Under the pieces are notes generated by a model. The model was given only the letters and a program-made list of their open reading frames with translations, did no database searches and had not been told where the DNA came from. A stretch of DNA of 64,000 nt, taken from positions 1,612,001 through 1,676,000 of the forward strand of contig NZ_CP095390.1 of the NCBI RefSeq assembly GCF_023008585.1, written 5' to 3'. Of this stretch, positions 50,241 to 58,504 are shown piece after piece. Position 1 is the first letter of the stretch, and each line of letters opens with the position of its first letter. The translations under genes and the position numbers were made by a program. The DNA is from Natribaculum breve. GTDB taxonomy: Archaea; Halobacteriota; Halobacteria; Halobacteriales; Natrialbaceae.

Positions 50241-50998
50241 GCGCCGACCGACCGGCCGGCCTCGATCCGCCCGAGCGGTCGACGCTCGCCGTCGCCGTCC
50301 TCGCGACGGCGGTGGTCGGCCTGGTTTTCGGTGCCCCCGCGATCGAGACGGTCAGCGCCGGCGACAGGGCAGCGGTCGTCAGCCCGACACCGGAGGAGGT
50401 CGACGCCGATCCCGGCGAGACGGTCGCCGTCGAGGTCGTCCTGCGGAGTCGCGGCGGTCACGGCGGCGTCGGCGTCGAGTCGGTCGCGCTCCGCGCGCTC
50501 TACCACCCCGACTACCTCGAGGTGGTCGACGTCGAACACGGCACCTGGCTCGAGGGCGGTTCCGAGACCGACGTCGAAAGCGACGCGACGATCGCGAACG
50601 ACCGCGGCGTGACCGAAGTGACCCAGTCGCGGGTGCCGCCGGCGGGTGGCGCGACCGGCGACGCGGTGTTCGCGACGCTCACCGTCCGCGTGGTCGACGA
50701 CGCCCCGCCGTCGGAGGCGACGATAGACTTCGGGGAGACGGCGGTCGCCCTCGCCGACGACTATCCCCTGCCGATCTACGACCGCGCCGTCACCGTCTCG
50801 ATCGACGGTGGCGGCGACCCCCACGAGTCGTTCGACCACGGCGACCTCGAGGATCTCGAGGGCAGCGACCCGCCGATCGACGACGGAACCGACGAAAGCG
50901 ACGGCGGGGAGGTCGATTCGGTTTCGGGCGTCCTCGTGGCCGTGAGCCTCCTCGCGGCGTTCGCGATCGTGGCGCTCGCGAGACAACTGTCCTGGTGA
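50237..50998 (+). CDS. Cohesin-like domain surface protein
   Basis: A 253-residue membrane-anchored protein. Residues 17-38 are hydrophobic (LAVAVLATAVVGLVFGAPAIETV), a signal or anchor. A beta-sandwich follows (PGETVAVEVVLRSRGG, LRALYHPDYLEVVDVEHGTWLEGG, ATGDAVFATLTVRVVDDAPPSEATIDFG), as in cohesin/dockerin-like domains. An acidic linker and a C-terminal membrane segment (VSGVLVAVSLLAAFAIVALAR) end it. It overlaps the Tat lipoprotein gene by four bases, so both probably form a surface complex; a C-terminal anchor plus lipoprotein is a typical pairing. Confidence 0.75.
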   Translation: MSADRPAGLDPPERSTLAVAVLATAVVGLVFGAPAIETVSAGDRAAVVSPTPEEVDADPGETVAVEVVLRSRGGHGGVGVESVALRALYHPDYLEVVDVEHGTWLEGGSETDVESDATIANDRGVTEVTQSRVPPAGGATGDAVFATLTVRVVDDAPPSEATIDFGETAVALADDYPLPIYDRAVTVSIDGGGDPHESFDHGDLEDLEGSDPPIDDGTDESDGGEVDSVSGVLVAVSLLAAFAIVALARQLSW

Positions 50999-51065
50999 CG
51001 GTCACGCGAGGGCGACTGTCACGCGATGGGAAACGCGTTTTACGGACGGGCCGGATTGGGAGTAT

Positions 51066-52898
51066 ATGACCGATCTGGGCGACTTCGGTGACTTCAGCGC
51101 CGACGACTCCGCGGACGGACCGGCGACCGCCGGCGAATCCGGTGGCGCGGACGACGCGGGCGCGAGAGCCACCGACGAGTTCGAGGCGACGGCGGTCGAG
51201 CCACACGGCGAGGACACCGGTATCGGGGCGATCTCCGTCTCGCAGGGTCTCCAGATCAGCGAGGAGGCAGACGACACGACGCTGCGCGCCTACGTCACGA
51301 AGGGCAACCGGTCGTCGGTTCGCATCGGCACGTACCTGCTCGCACCGTATCCGGAGGCCGCCGACGGACGGGACGGAGAGACGCTCTTCTGTCGAATCGC
51401 CGCCCTCGAGTACGCCCAGCAGTACCACGCCGACGACGCGACGGAGATCCACGCCCGCCGGGCGATGCGCCAGGACGGGATCGACGAGGCCGACTACAAG
51501 TTCGTTGCGGACCTAGAGCCCGTGGCGATCCTCTACTGGGACGACGGCGAGTTGAAACGACGGATGACCGACCGGGTTCCCAAACCGCAGACCGTCGTCC
51601 GCGAGGCGACCGACACCGAGGAGATCAAGACGGGGCTGAAGATCCCCGAGGACGGCGTCTTCCTCGGTCACCTCTCGGTCGGCGGCGAGAAGGTGCAGAC
51701 GGCGGCCTCGCCGCCGACGATCGACTACCGGCTGAAAGACGACTACGACGCCGGCGACCCGCTGGTGTTTCGCCACACCCTGATCGCCGGCGGCACCGGG
51801 TCCGGGAAGACCCACGGCGCGAAGAATATCCTCCGACAGTACCTGAGCGAGGATCGAACGTACCCGATGGCAGACGGCCGGGACGTGCAGGCCGCCGTCG
51901 TCCAGTTCGACCCCCAGGACGAGTACGCCCAGATGCACGACGACAACCCGGAGCTGACCGACGAGTTCGCGCGCCGCCTCGAGCGCGAGGGCGTCGCCTA
52001 CGGCGGCCACGACGACACGAAGGCGTTCGTCCCGAAAGTCGGTACCGCGTCGTACTCGGCCGGCCACCACCGCGCGGAACAGGTCGAGTTCACGATTCCG
52101 TTCTCGATGGTCTACGACAACCCGTGGCTCGTGGCGGGAAGCGGGCTCAACGACAACCAGTACGGTGCGCTGGTTCGCGTCCTCCTGCCGCGGTTCAAAC
52201 GACAGTACGGCGGCGGTACCTACGAGGAGTTCACGACCTTTCTCGACGACCCGGCGCTCCGGGAGGAACTCGACGAGTCGGGCCGGGTCCACGAGGCGAC
52301 GTTCGACGCCGTCCGGCGGCGAGTGCTCGGGTTCGATCACGTCTTCGACCAGGACGCGCGTCCAATCACCGACCTCGTCCACGAGTTCGTCCGCCCCGGC
52401 GGGCTGACCGTCGTCCCCACGTACCACATCACCGATACGAGAGCGACCGAGGCCGTCGTGCTCGCGCTCTCGAGTCTGCTGATCGACCAGAAACTCTCGA
52501 ACGATCCGACCTACGATCGAATCAAAGAGACGCCGCTCGTGCTGGGGATGGACGAGGCCCACAACTTCCTCACCGACGCCGACAGCGTGCAAGCGGGGAA
52601 GGTCATCCGGAAGTTCACCGAGGCCGCCAAACAGGGCCGCAAGGAACGCCTCGGCCTCTTTCTCATCACCCAGGACCCCCAGGACATCGACGACGCCGTC
52701 TTCAAGCAGATCAACACCACGATCGTCCTCAACCTCGGCGACGAGGAGGCGATAAAAAGCGTCAACATCCCCTCGAACCTCGAGTCGAAGGTGCCGTACA
52801 TGGAGAAAGGCCAGATGGTCGTCTACTCGCCGGACAACTCCGAACCCGTCGAGTTGATCGGCCTCTCGACGTGTCTGACTCGCCACGGGCGAGACTGA
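51066..52898 (+). CDS. herA: HerA-type DNA translocase
   Basis: A 610-residue HerA/FtsK-like ATPase. The Walker A LIAGGTGSGKTHGAKNIL is near residue 240; LVLGMDEAHNFL near 490 is the Walker B, and LGLFLITQDPQDIDD near 525 is the sensor region. An N-terminal beta-barrel HAS domain (residues 60-215) precedes. HerA forms a hexamer with NurA and pumps DNA at breaks; nurA lies 3.3 kb upstream. Start MTDLGDFGDFSADDS is acidic and halophile-like. It begins 67 bases after the cohesin-like gene. Confidence 0.93.
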   Translation: MTDLGDFGDFSADDSADGPATAGESGGADDAGARATDEFEATAVEPHGEDTGIGAISVSQGLQISEEADDTTLRAYVTKGNRSSVRIGTYLLAPYPEAADGRDGETLFCRIAALEYAQQYHADDATEIHARRAMRQDGIDEADYKFVADLEPVAILYWDDGELKRRMTDRVPKPQTVVREATDTEEIKTGLKIPEDGVFLGHLSVGGEKVQTAASPPTIDYRLKDDYDAGDPLVFRHTLIAGGTGSGKTHGAKNILRQYLSEDRTYPMADGRDVQAAVVQFDPQDEYAQMHDDNPELTDEFARRLEREGVAYGGHDDTKAFVPKVGTASYSAGHHRAEQVEFTIPFSMVYDNPWLVAGSGLNDNQYGALVRVLLPRFKRQYGGGTYEEFTTFLDDPALREELDESGRVHEATFDAVRRRVLGFDHVFDQDARPITDLVHEFVRPGGLTVVPTYHITDTRATEAVVLALSSLLIDQKLSNDPTYDRIKETPLVLGMDEAHNFLTDADSVQAGKVIRKFTEAAKQGRKERLGLFLITQDPQDIDDAVFKQINTTIVLNLGDEEAIKSVNIPSNLESKVPYMEKGQMVVYSPDNSEPVELIGLSTCLTRHGRD

Positions 52899-52975
52899 CT
52901 ACGGGTAGCCAGAAAGCAAAGCGTTCCGGCAAAGGAGAGCGAACAGATCGAAACCGCTCGAGTGAACGACGACGC

Positions 52976-53404
52976 TCAGGCGTCGGTCCCGACGGTCAGG
53001 ACGGGAACGGGCGACGTCTGGACGACGCGCTGGGAGACGCTGCCGACGACGTTTCGTTCGTACTCGTCGCCGCTCGTTCCCATCACGACGAGATCGACGT
53101 CGTGCTCGGCGGCGTAGTCGACGATGCACTCGGCCGGGTTGCCCGTCTCGACTGCCGACGCCGTCTCGACGCCGTGGCCCTCCGCAGTGGTGACGGCCTC
53201 GTCGACCGCCTCGAGCGCACGCTCGCGGAGGTCCTCGCGGACTGCGTCGACGCGCTCGTCGTCGAGAACCAGAAACGCCCGGTCGTCGACGACCGAGAGG
53301 ACGTGCAGCGTCGCGTCTCGGGTCTTCGCGACGTCGATCGCGTGCTCTGCGACCACATTCGCGTGGTCGCTCCCGTCCGTCGGAAAGAGGATCGTCTCGT
53401 ACAT
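52976..53404 (-). CDS. Universal stress protein
   Basis: A 142-residue UspA-fold protein. MYETILFPTDGSDHANVVAEHA opens it; the ATP-binding loop VVMGTSGDEYERNVVGSVSQRVVQTSPVPVLTV near residue 105 has the G-x2-G-x9-G(S/T) pattern (GTSGDEYERNVVGSVS). It probably binds ATP and supports stress survival. The start at 53404 is the standard one; the longer upstream frame is antisense. Confidence 0.93.
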   Translation of the reverse strand: MYETILFPTDGSDHANVVAEHAIDVAKTRDATLHVLSVVDDRAFLVLDDERVDAVREDLRERALEAVDEAVTTAEGHGVETASAVETGNPAECIVDYAAEHDVDLVVMGTSGDEYERNVVGSVSQRVVQTSPVPVLTVGTDA

Positions 53405-53484
53405 CCCTACGGTCGACACTCGAGCCTCGAGAAAAAAGTACTTCGCGATCGGTTCCCGAACGATGGGAAGGACGCTCGAGGCGC

Positions 53485-53865
53485 TCACGCGCCGGGGATA
53501 CCGAGGGCTTCGGGCGCGAGGACGTCGACGAGGGTGAAAGCGTAGACGATCGCCACCGCGACGACCCACGCGACGAAGCCGATCGCGGCCGCCGTGCCCC
53601 AGCCGCCGGGGTAGCGCCAGTTGAGCACGCCGATCCAGGCGACGAGCATCAACACGACGCCGAGGATCGGCAGCCAGTCGAACAGGACGAACCGGTCGAC
53701 GAGCGCCGACGAGACGGCCCAGACGATCGCGCCGACGAGTGCGGTAAACAGCGCGTTGGACACGCCCGCGTCCGCGTCGACGATCAGTCGCACCCCCGCG
53801 AGGATGGCGACGGTGCCGACGAGCAGGCTCGCGACGAAGATCACGGCGGCGTCGAGAAGTGCCAT
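53485..53865 (-). CDS. Small four-helix membrane protein
   Basis: A 126-residue membrane protein with about four hydrophobic segments (LLDAAVIFVASLLVGTVAIL, ALFTALVGAIVWAVSSALV, WLPILGVVLMLVAWIGVL, TAAAIGFVAWVVAVAIVYAF). No family recognised; resembles haloarchaeal multi-pass proteins of unknown role. Its start overlaps the stop of the amphi-Trp gene (TGATG), so the two are co-translated. Confidence 0.8.
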   Translation of the reverse strand: MALLDAAVIFVASLLVGTVAILAGVRLIVDADAGVSNALFTALVGAIVWAVSSALVDRFVLFDWLPILGVVLMLVAWIGVLNWRYPGGWGTAAAIGFVAWVVAVAIVYAFTLVDVLAPEALGIPGA

Positions 53866-54104
53866 CAGCGTTTCCAGCTGAGTTCGATAGCGATCGTCTC
53901 CCGATTCCCACGGAGGACCGACGATCGCTCGACGACTTCGACGTCGCAGTCGACCTGCTCCGGTGGGTTCAACGTCACGGTCTTGTTCCCGACGTCGACC
54001 GCGAGTTCCTCCTCGCCGCGTTCGAACTCCGCCGCGAGGTCCGAGAGGTACGCTGCCAGCTCCGAACGCGTCATCGTCTCTTTCGATTGCGTCCGATCTG
54101 CCAT
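53865..54104 (-). CDS. Amphi-Trp domain protein
   Basis: A 79-residue domain protein. MADRTQSKETMTRSELAAYL is followed by two or three strands (LAVDVGNKTVTLNPPEQVDCDVEVVE) and ends IAIELSWKR with the conserved late Trp. The amphi-Trp domain is a short haloarchaeal/bacterial module of unknown role, often beside gas-vesicle or membrane genes. The start follows a run of 180 bases to the divergent NAD kinase. Its stop overlaps the small membrane gene start. Confidence 0.85.
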   Translation of the reverse strand: MADRTQSKETMTRSELAAYLSDLAAEFERGEEELAVDVGNKTVTLNPPEQVDCDVEVVERSSVLRGNRETIAIELSWKR

Positions 54105-54286
54105 GGAGGCCCCGACCACGCTCGGCCGGAAAAGTATGGACGGCAAACAGGCACCTAACGTCGTCTTACTGCCGCCGAAACCGTCGAAACGACCGGCTGA
54201 CGAGACGTCCACGCGACCGCCGTCGACGTAACGCCGTCGGGCGCCGACAGGGAGTTTTTTGGCCACGGGAGCGCTACCGAGCGACG

Positions 54287-55117
54287 ATGGACGTGGACGT
54301 CGGGATCGTCGCCCAGCGCGACAACGAGCGGGCACAGAGACTCGCCGCGACCCTCCTCGAGACGCTCGCAGGCGACGAGGTGAGCATAACGGTCGACGAA
54401 GAGACGGGAACTGCCATCGGCGCACCCAGCGTGCCGATCGCCGAGATGGGATCGGCCGACCTCGTTGTGAGTATCGGCGGCGACGGCACCTTCCTCTTCG
54501 TCGCGCGCGAGGCAGGCGACGCACCGCTCATCGGCGTCAACCTCGGCGAAGTCGGCTTCCTCAACGCCGTCTCGCCGGACGACGCCGTCGACGCCGTCGG
54601 CGACCTGGTCGATACCCTCCGCGCTGGCGGCGACGTCGACGGCGCCGAGGTCAACCGCCTGCACGCCAGCGGTGCGGACTGGGACCTCGCGCCGGCGCTC
54701 AACGAGGTCGTCGTCCACGGCCCCCGACGCGGACACGGCGGTGGTGCCGACATCGGCGTCCGCGTCGACGGCGAGTCCTACGCGACGGGTCACGCCGACG
54801 GCGTCCTCGTCGCGACGCCGACCGGCTCGACCGCCTACAACCTGAGCGAGGGCGGTCCGCTCGTCCAGCCGACGGTCGACGCCCTCGTCGTCACGCAGAT
54901 GTGCGCCGACGACTCGATGCCCCCGCTGGTCGTCAAGGCAGACAGCGAGATCACGCTCCACGTCTCCGGAGCCGACGTCGGCTGGGCCATCAGCGACGGT
55001 CGCAACAGACGGGAACTCGAGCCGCCGGCGACCGTCACGGTAACCGTCGCCGACGATCCCGTCACGCTCGCCGGCCCGCGGGCGAACTTCTTCGACGCGC
55101 TCGAGAAACTCGAGTGA
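54287..55117 (+). CDS. nadK: NAD kinase
   Basis: A 276-residue kinase that makes NADP from NAD. GGDGTFLFVAREAG near residue 62 is the catalytic Asp loop, and PTGSTAYNLSEGGPLVQP near 175 is the NAD loop. GVNLGEVGFL near 80 is the ATP-side turn. Standard length. It is far from the nadABC operon and starts just after a T run (GGAGTTTTTTGG). The ATG at 54287 gives MDVDVGIVAQRDNERA; earlier in-frame starts overlap the divergent gene. Confidence 0.96.
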   Translation: MDVDVGIVAQRDNERAQRLAATLLETLAGDEVSITVDEETGTAIGAPSVPIAEMGSADLVVSIGGDGTFLFVAREAGDAPLIGVNLGEVGFLNAVSPDDAVDAVGDLVDTLRAGGDVDGAEVNRLHASGADWDLAPALNEVVVHGPRRGHGGGADIGVRVDGESYATGHADGVLVATPTGSTAYNLSEGGPLVQPTVDALVVTQMCADDSMPPLVVKADSEITLHVSGADVGWAISDGRNRRELEPPATVTVTVADDPVTLAGPRANFFDALEKLE

Positions 55118-55275
55118 CGACCGCCCCCAGTCGCCCTGCGGACGCGGCTCACCTCGAGTCCGCGTCTGTAGGTCACGTCGCCGACACGGGAACTTCGCAC
55201 CCGAAGGATGGAGCCCCGCGCCACCGGTCGCAGGGTAACATTCACTCGCCTCGGGGTCGAACTGCGAGTAGGACA

Positions 55276-55530
55276 ATGCGAATCGAACGCTCCTTTCGCG
55301 GCATCTCCGAACGACTCGCCGTGCGCTACCTGACGAACCTCGGCGGCGAACAGGTCGACGACGATACGGTCGAGGGCGACGGGTGGACGGCCCGCCTCTC
55401 CTCGGAAACCGTCGGCGTCGGGCCGTCGCTCACGCTCACCGAGGTAACGGTCGTCTTCGAGGGAGAGAACGACCGACTCGAGTCGCTGGTCGAGTCGTTC
55501 GCCCAGAAAGCGATGCGCGCGGGTGGCTGA
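55276..55530 (+). CDS. Small MoaD-related C-terminal-domain-like protein
   Basis: An 84-residue protein: MRIERSFRGISERLAVRYL, then GGEQVDDDTVEGDGWTA and GPSLTLTEVTVVFEG, closing FAQKAMRAGG. I recall this layout in haloarchaea as the molybdopterin MoaD-related C-terminal domain family, but without the diglycine tail of a MoaD carrier, so function is unclear. Its stop overlaps the next start (TGATG), making a two-gene unit downstream of NAD kinase. Confidence 0.6.
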   Translation: MRIERSFRGISERLAVRYLTNLGGEQVDDDTVEGDGWTARLSSETVGVGPSLTLTEVTVVFEGENDRLESLVESFAQKAMRAGG

Positions 55531-55898
55531 TGACGGGCGACCCGATCGAGGGACAGGTCCTCCTGCTCACGGCCGCGAAAGCGAGCGTCCCGCCGTCCCG
55601 GCTCCCCACCCTCGTCGACCGCGTCCAGGCGGACCTGGGGCCGCGACTCGAGGAGTACCGCCGGCAGTACGAGTGTGCCTACGAATCCGACGACCTCGTC
55701 GCGTTCTTCGTCGAGTGGGGCCACTGGGACGACGTCGGCGACCGACTGGACCTCGAGGAGCGCGAACAGGCCGCCGTCCGGCGTGCACACGAGGAACAGC
55801 TCCTCCGCATCGGCCGCCGGGACGATCGCGAAGAGGAGTTCGAGACGGCACTCGAGATCCGGGACCCGCTGATCGTCGGCGTCGACCCGGCGGCGTGA
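55530..55898 (+). CDS. Uncharacterised 122-residue protein, co-translated with the MoaD-like gene
   Basis: A 122-residue helical, charged protein: GQVLLLTAAKASVPPSRLPTLV, then ADLGPRLEEYRRQYECAYE and AVRRAHEEQLLRIGRRDDR. No family recognised. The TGATG overlap with the gene upstream indicates translational coupling and a shared process. Soluble, cytoplasmic. It ends 75 bases before the convergent CAP-domain gene. Confidence 0.75.
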   Translation: MTGDPIEGQVLLLTAAKASVPPSRLPTLVDRVQADLGPRLEEYRRQYECAYESDDLVAFFVEWGHWDDVGDRLDLEEREQAAVRRAHEEQLLRIGRRDDREEEFETALEIRDPLIVGVDPAA

Positions 55899-55973
55899 CT
55901 GCGACACTCGAACGAACGTCTCGAAAAAATCTCGCTGGACGCGTCGGCTGTGGGCGCCGGCGTCGTCTCGTCG

Positions 55974-56999
55974 TCAGTTACAGTTCGTTCCGAAGTTCTG
56001 CGTCGCGTAGAGGCGACCGTCCGCCGCGACGGTGACGCCGATTCCCTGGCTATCCCAGCGGTCGCTGAGGACGTTCTCTCGGTGTCCGTCGCTGTTCATC
56101 CACATCTCGACGCTCTTCTGGGCGGCGACTTCGGGCGATTCGTCTGAGTGGTAGTTGTAGAGGATGTTCTCTCCCCAGGCCTGACAGGAGACGCCGGCGT
56201 CGGCGTACCGGTCGCCGACGGTCGAGCCGTCGGGGCTGGTGTGAGAGAAGTAGTCGTTCTCGGCCATGTCCTCGCTGTGCCCGCGGGCGACGCCCGCCAG
56301 CTGCTCGTCGAACTCGAGGGGCTCGAGGCCGTGCTCGGCTCTGATCTCGTTTATCTCGTCGTGAATCGCCAGTTCGACCTGTGTCGCGTAGGAGCGTTCG
56401 TCCTCGACGTCGGTGGTCTCGTCGTCGGAGTCGCCGGCCGTCTCGTTTTCCGAGTCGCTCGACTCCTCGTCGGATTCCTCTTCCGAGTCGTCGATCGTTT
56501 CGTTCTCGGTGTCGTCGGTGGTCTCGTCGTCGGACGTTTCGTCGTCGGACGTTTCGTCGTCGGACGTTTCGTCGTCGGTGGTCTCGTCGTCGGTCGACTC
56601 GTCGTCGGCCGTCTCGTCGTCGGCCGTCTCGTCCGAGAGGATCACGTCGACGACCAGATCGGACGAACTCGAGCGGTCCGGCGACTCTGCCGACCCGTCG
56701 TCCTCACTCGAGAGGAAGTCGCTCAAGGAGACCCCGAATCGGAGGCCGTCTTCGTCCTCGCTCGAGGCGGCTTCGTCCTCGCTCGAGGCGGTGACGTAAT
56801 CGCTCAACGAAATCTCGAGTCGAATCTCGTCGTCTCCGCTCGCCGAATCGTCTAGCTGCGCGTTCGACTGGGTATCGGCCTGGCCGACTCCCGCCGCGAC
56901 CGTCGCCGGCAGGGCCAGTCCGACCACTAGCAGTCCGATTCCGAACCAGCGAAGAAGCCGTAACGCTCGCTGGTCGGTCGTATCTCGTTCGCGTGCCAT
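55974..56999 (-). CDS. Secreted CAP-domain protein with Asp/Thr repeat
   Basis: A 341-residue exported protein. Residues 12-36 are a hydrophobic signal (LRWFGIGLLVVGLALPATVAAGVG). An acidic, Ser/Thr-rich stalk follows, with about eight tandem DETxD units near residues 122-163 (15-bp DNA repeats). The C-terminal 140 residues form a CAP/SCP domain: IHDEINEIRAEHGLEPLEF, GHSEDMAENDYFSHTSPDG and GENILYNYHSDESP, then WMNSDGHRENVLS. The stalk and extracellular domain suggest a cell-surface or secreted enzyme or binder; the activity is unknown. It stands alone, convergent with the gene at 55530. Confidence 0.9.
   Translation of the reverse strand: MARERDTTDQRALRLLRWFGIGLLVVGLALPATVAAGVGQADTQSNAQLDDSASGDDEIRLEISLSDYVTASSEDEAASSEDEDGLRFGVSLSDFLSSEDDGSAESPDRSSSSDLVVDVILSDETADDETADDESTDDETTDDETSDDETSDDETSDDETTDDTENETIDDSEEESDEESSDSENETAGDSDDETTDVEDERSYATQVELAIHDEINEIRAEHGLEPLEFDEQLAGVARGHSEDMAENDYFSHTSPDGSTVGDRYADAGVSCQAWGENILYNYHSDESPEVAAQKSVEMWMNSDGHRENVLSDRWDSQGIGVTVAADGRLYATQNFGTNCN
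56511..56630 (-). repeat. Eight 15-bp tandem repeats in the CAP-protein stalk
   Basis: Eight contiguous 15-bp units starting GTCGTCGG on the plus strand (GTCGTCGGACGTTTC and variants). They encode repeated D-E-T-x-D units in the minus-strand CAP protein. Three adjacent units are identical (56526-56570), so copy number may vary between strains by slippage. Confidence 0.9.
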
Positions 57000-57110
57000 G
57001 CATCTATGAAACTCTCTTTGACCACTATGAATATTTTCGAAGTTAAGTTAGATAATTACTCGAGAGTCTCACTTTATTAATCATTGGAGGATCTAGATTA
57101 TAGTCTGACA

Positions 57111-58076
57111 CTACCGGTCGCCGAGGAACGAAAGCAGCGCCTCGTTGACCCGATCGGACGCGTCGAACTGCACCCAGTGGCTCGCGTCGGGGAATCGCTC
57201 GACGCGGACGTCCTCGACGTAGCGTTCGAGACCCACGGTCTGGTCGACCGACAGCGCCGGGTCCCGCTCGCCCCACAGCACCAGCGTCGGCACCTCGATC
57301 GGCGACGGAGACGCGACCAGTCGGTCGCCGACCAGCGGAATCGCACCGGGGAGCTGTTTCCGGACCGTTCCCCGACCGAACGCCCGATAGTAGTTGAGCG
57401 CCGACTCGAGCGCGCCCGGCCGGTCGAACGCGACCTTGTACCGCCGCAGATCCTCGTCGGTGAACGCGTCCGGGACGGCGACGCCCTCCTCGAAGAGCCG
57501 CTCGAGGGTGGCAAAGTCGCGGGCGGCGAGCGTCCGTTCGGGCAGCCACGGCACCTGAAACAGCAGGGCGTACCACGACCGACGGGCCTGCTCGAGCGAG
57601 AGGTCGCGGACGTACTTGAGCGGGTGTGGCGCGTTCAACACGGCGAGCGTCGACACCCGTTCCGGATGGGCCATCGCGGTCGCCCAGGCGACGACGCCAC
57701 CCCAGTCGTGGCCGACGACGTGGGCGACGCTCGTGTCCAGCGTTCGAACGAGTGCTGCGACGTCGTCTGCGAGCGTCGAGAGGTGGTAGGCATCGATCCC
57801 GTGGGGTTTCTCCGAGCGATTGTAGCCGCGCATGTCCGGGGCGACGACGTGGTAGCCAGCGTCGGCGAGCGCGGGGAGCTGGTTGCGCCAGGAGTACCAG
57901 AACTCCGGGAAGCCGTGCAGCAAGACGACCGGCGGGCCGTCCTCGGGGCCGGCCTCGACGTAGTGCAGGCGTACGCCGTTCGCGATCGTCTCGTCGTGTG
58001 CGACCAGCTCGTCGATCGAATCCGACGCCGACGCGTCGTCTTCCTCGCTCGTCACCCGAACGGGTATCTCGCTCAT
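57111..58076 (-). CDS. Epoxide-hydrolase-like alpha/beta hydrolase
   Basis: A 321-residue hydrolase. HGFPEFWYSWRNQLP near residue 55 is the oxyanion-side loop; the nucleophile elbow is VVGHDWGGVVAW near 122, with Asp instead of Ser, as in epoxide hydrolases and haloalkane dehalogenases. VLWGERDPALS near 268 supplies the acid and DASHWVQFD near 297 the His. Cytoplasmic, no signal. Substrate unknown. The stop lies near an AT-rich spacer; upstream, on the same strand, is a broken M48 gene. Confidence 0.88.
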   Translation of the reverse strand: MSEIPVRVTSEEDDASASDSIDELVAHDETIANGVRLHYVEAGPEDGPPVVLLHGFPEFWYSWRNQLPALADAGYHVVAPDMRGYNRSEKPHGIDAYHLSTLADDVAALVRTLDTSVAHVVGHDWGGVVAWATAMAHPERVSTLAVLNAPHPLKYVRDLSLEQARRSWYALLFQVPWLPERTLAARDFATLERLFEEGVAVPDAFTDEDLRRYKVAFDRPGALESALNYYRAFGRGTVRKQLPGAIPLVGDRLVASPSPIEVPTLVLWGERDPALSVDQTVGLERYVEDVRVERFPDASHWVQFDASDRVNEALLSFLGDR

Positions 58077-58122
58077 GATCGATCGCTATCGTGGGCGACC
58101 GGCAAATAGCTATGCGAGGCAG

Positions 58123-58420
58123 TCAGGCAATCACCACCTCGAGTTCGTCGTCGGAGAGTGCTCGGTGTGTCAGGAGAGAGCACGAGGTGGACGTTCCCGG
58201 GCCGGAGCCCGACTGCCATCGCCTCGGGTGCGTCGGGCTCGGAGACTGCGATCGTCGACACGGGGACGTCGTACAGCGTCGCGACCCGCGTCGTCGTCCG
58301 ATGGACTCGTGGGGCGTCTTCGGGATCGACGGGAACCTCGAGAACAACGTACGTGACGAGCCACACGCCGAGGAGAAAACCGAGGGTGAAAGCGGAGAGC
58401 AGGAGGATCGAGACGACCAT
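58123..58420 (-). pseudogene. Truncated, frameshifted M48-type protease remnant
   Basis: The start frame reads MVVSILLLSAFTLGFLLGVW, a membrane segment, then STIAVSEPDAPEAMAVGLRPGN and HLVLSPDT, typical of the pre-catalytic part of M48/HtpX proteases. The family-like continuation ALSDDELEVVIA is in the next frame and hits TGA exactly where HELAH should follow. A one-frame shift near 58165-58180 joins them. No HExxH is present, so no protease can be made. The gene at 58505 is the next upstream. Loss of a second M48 gene is the simplest reading. Confidence 0.7.
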
Positions 58421-58504
58421 CTGGACGCGAAGGTGCCGACTCGGTGACGTCCAGGTCGACCGACCGACGGTGGGAAAAAGTACGTACCGGTCCGACGACC
58501 GCAA

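Noticed and set aside
54154..54231. Short plus-strand frame in the spacer before NAD kinase
   Set aside because: Low-complexity Pro/Thr/Lys translation, no TATA at the right distance, and no ribosome site.
56511..56630. Possible CRISPR-like repeat array
   Set aside because: The units are contiguous 15-mers without spacers and lie in frame within the CAP protein.
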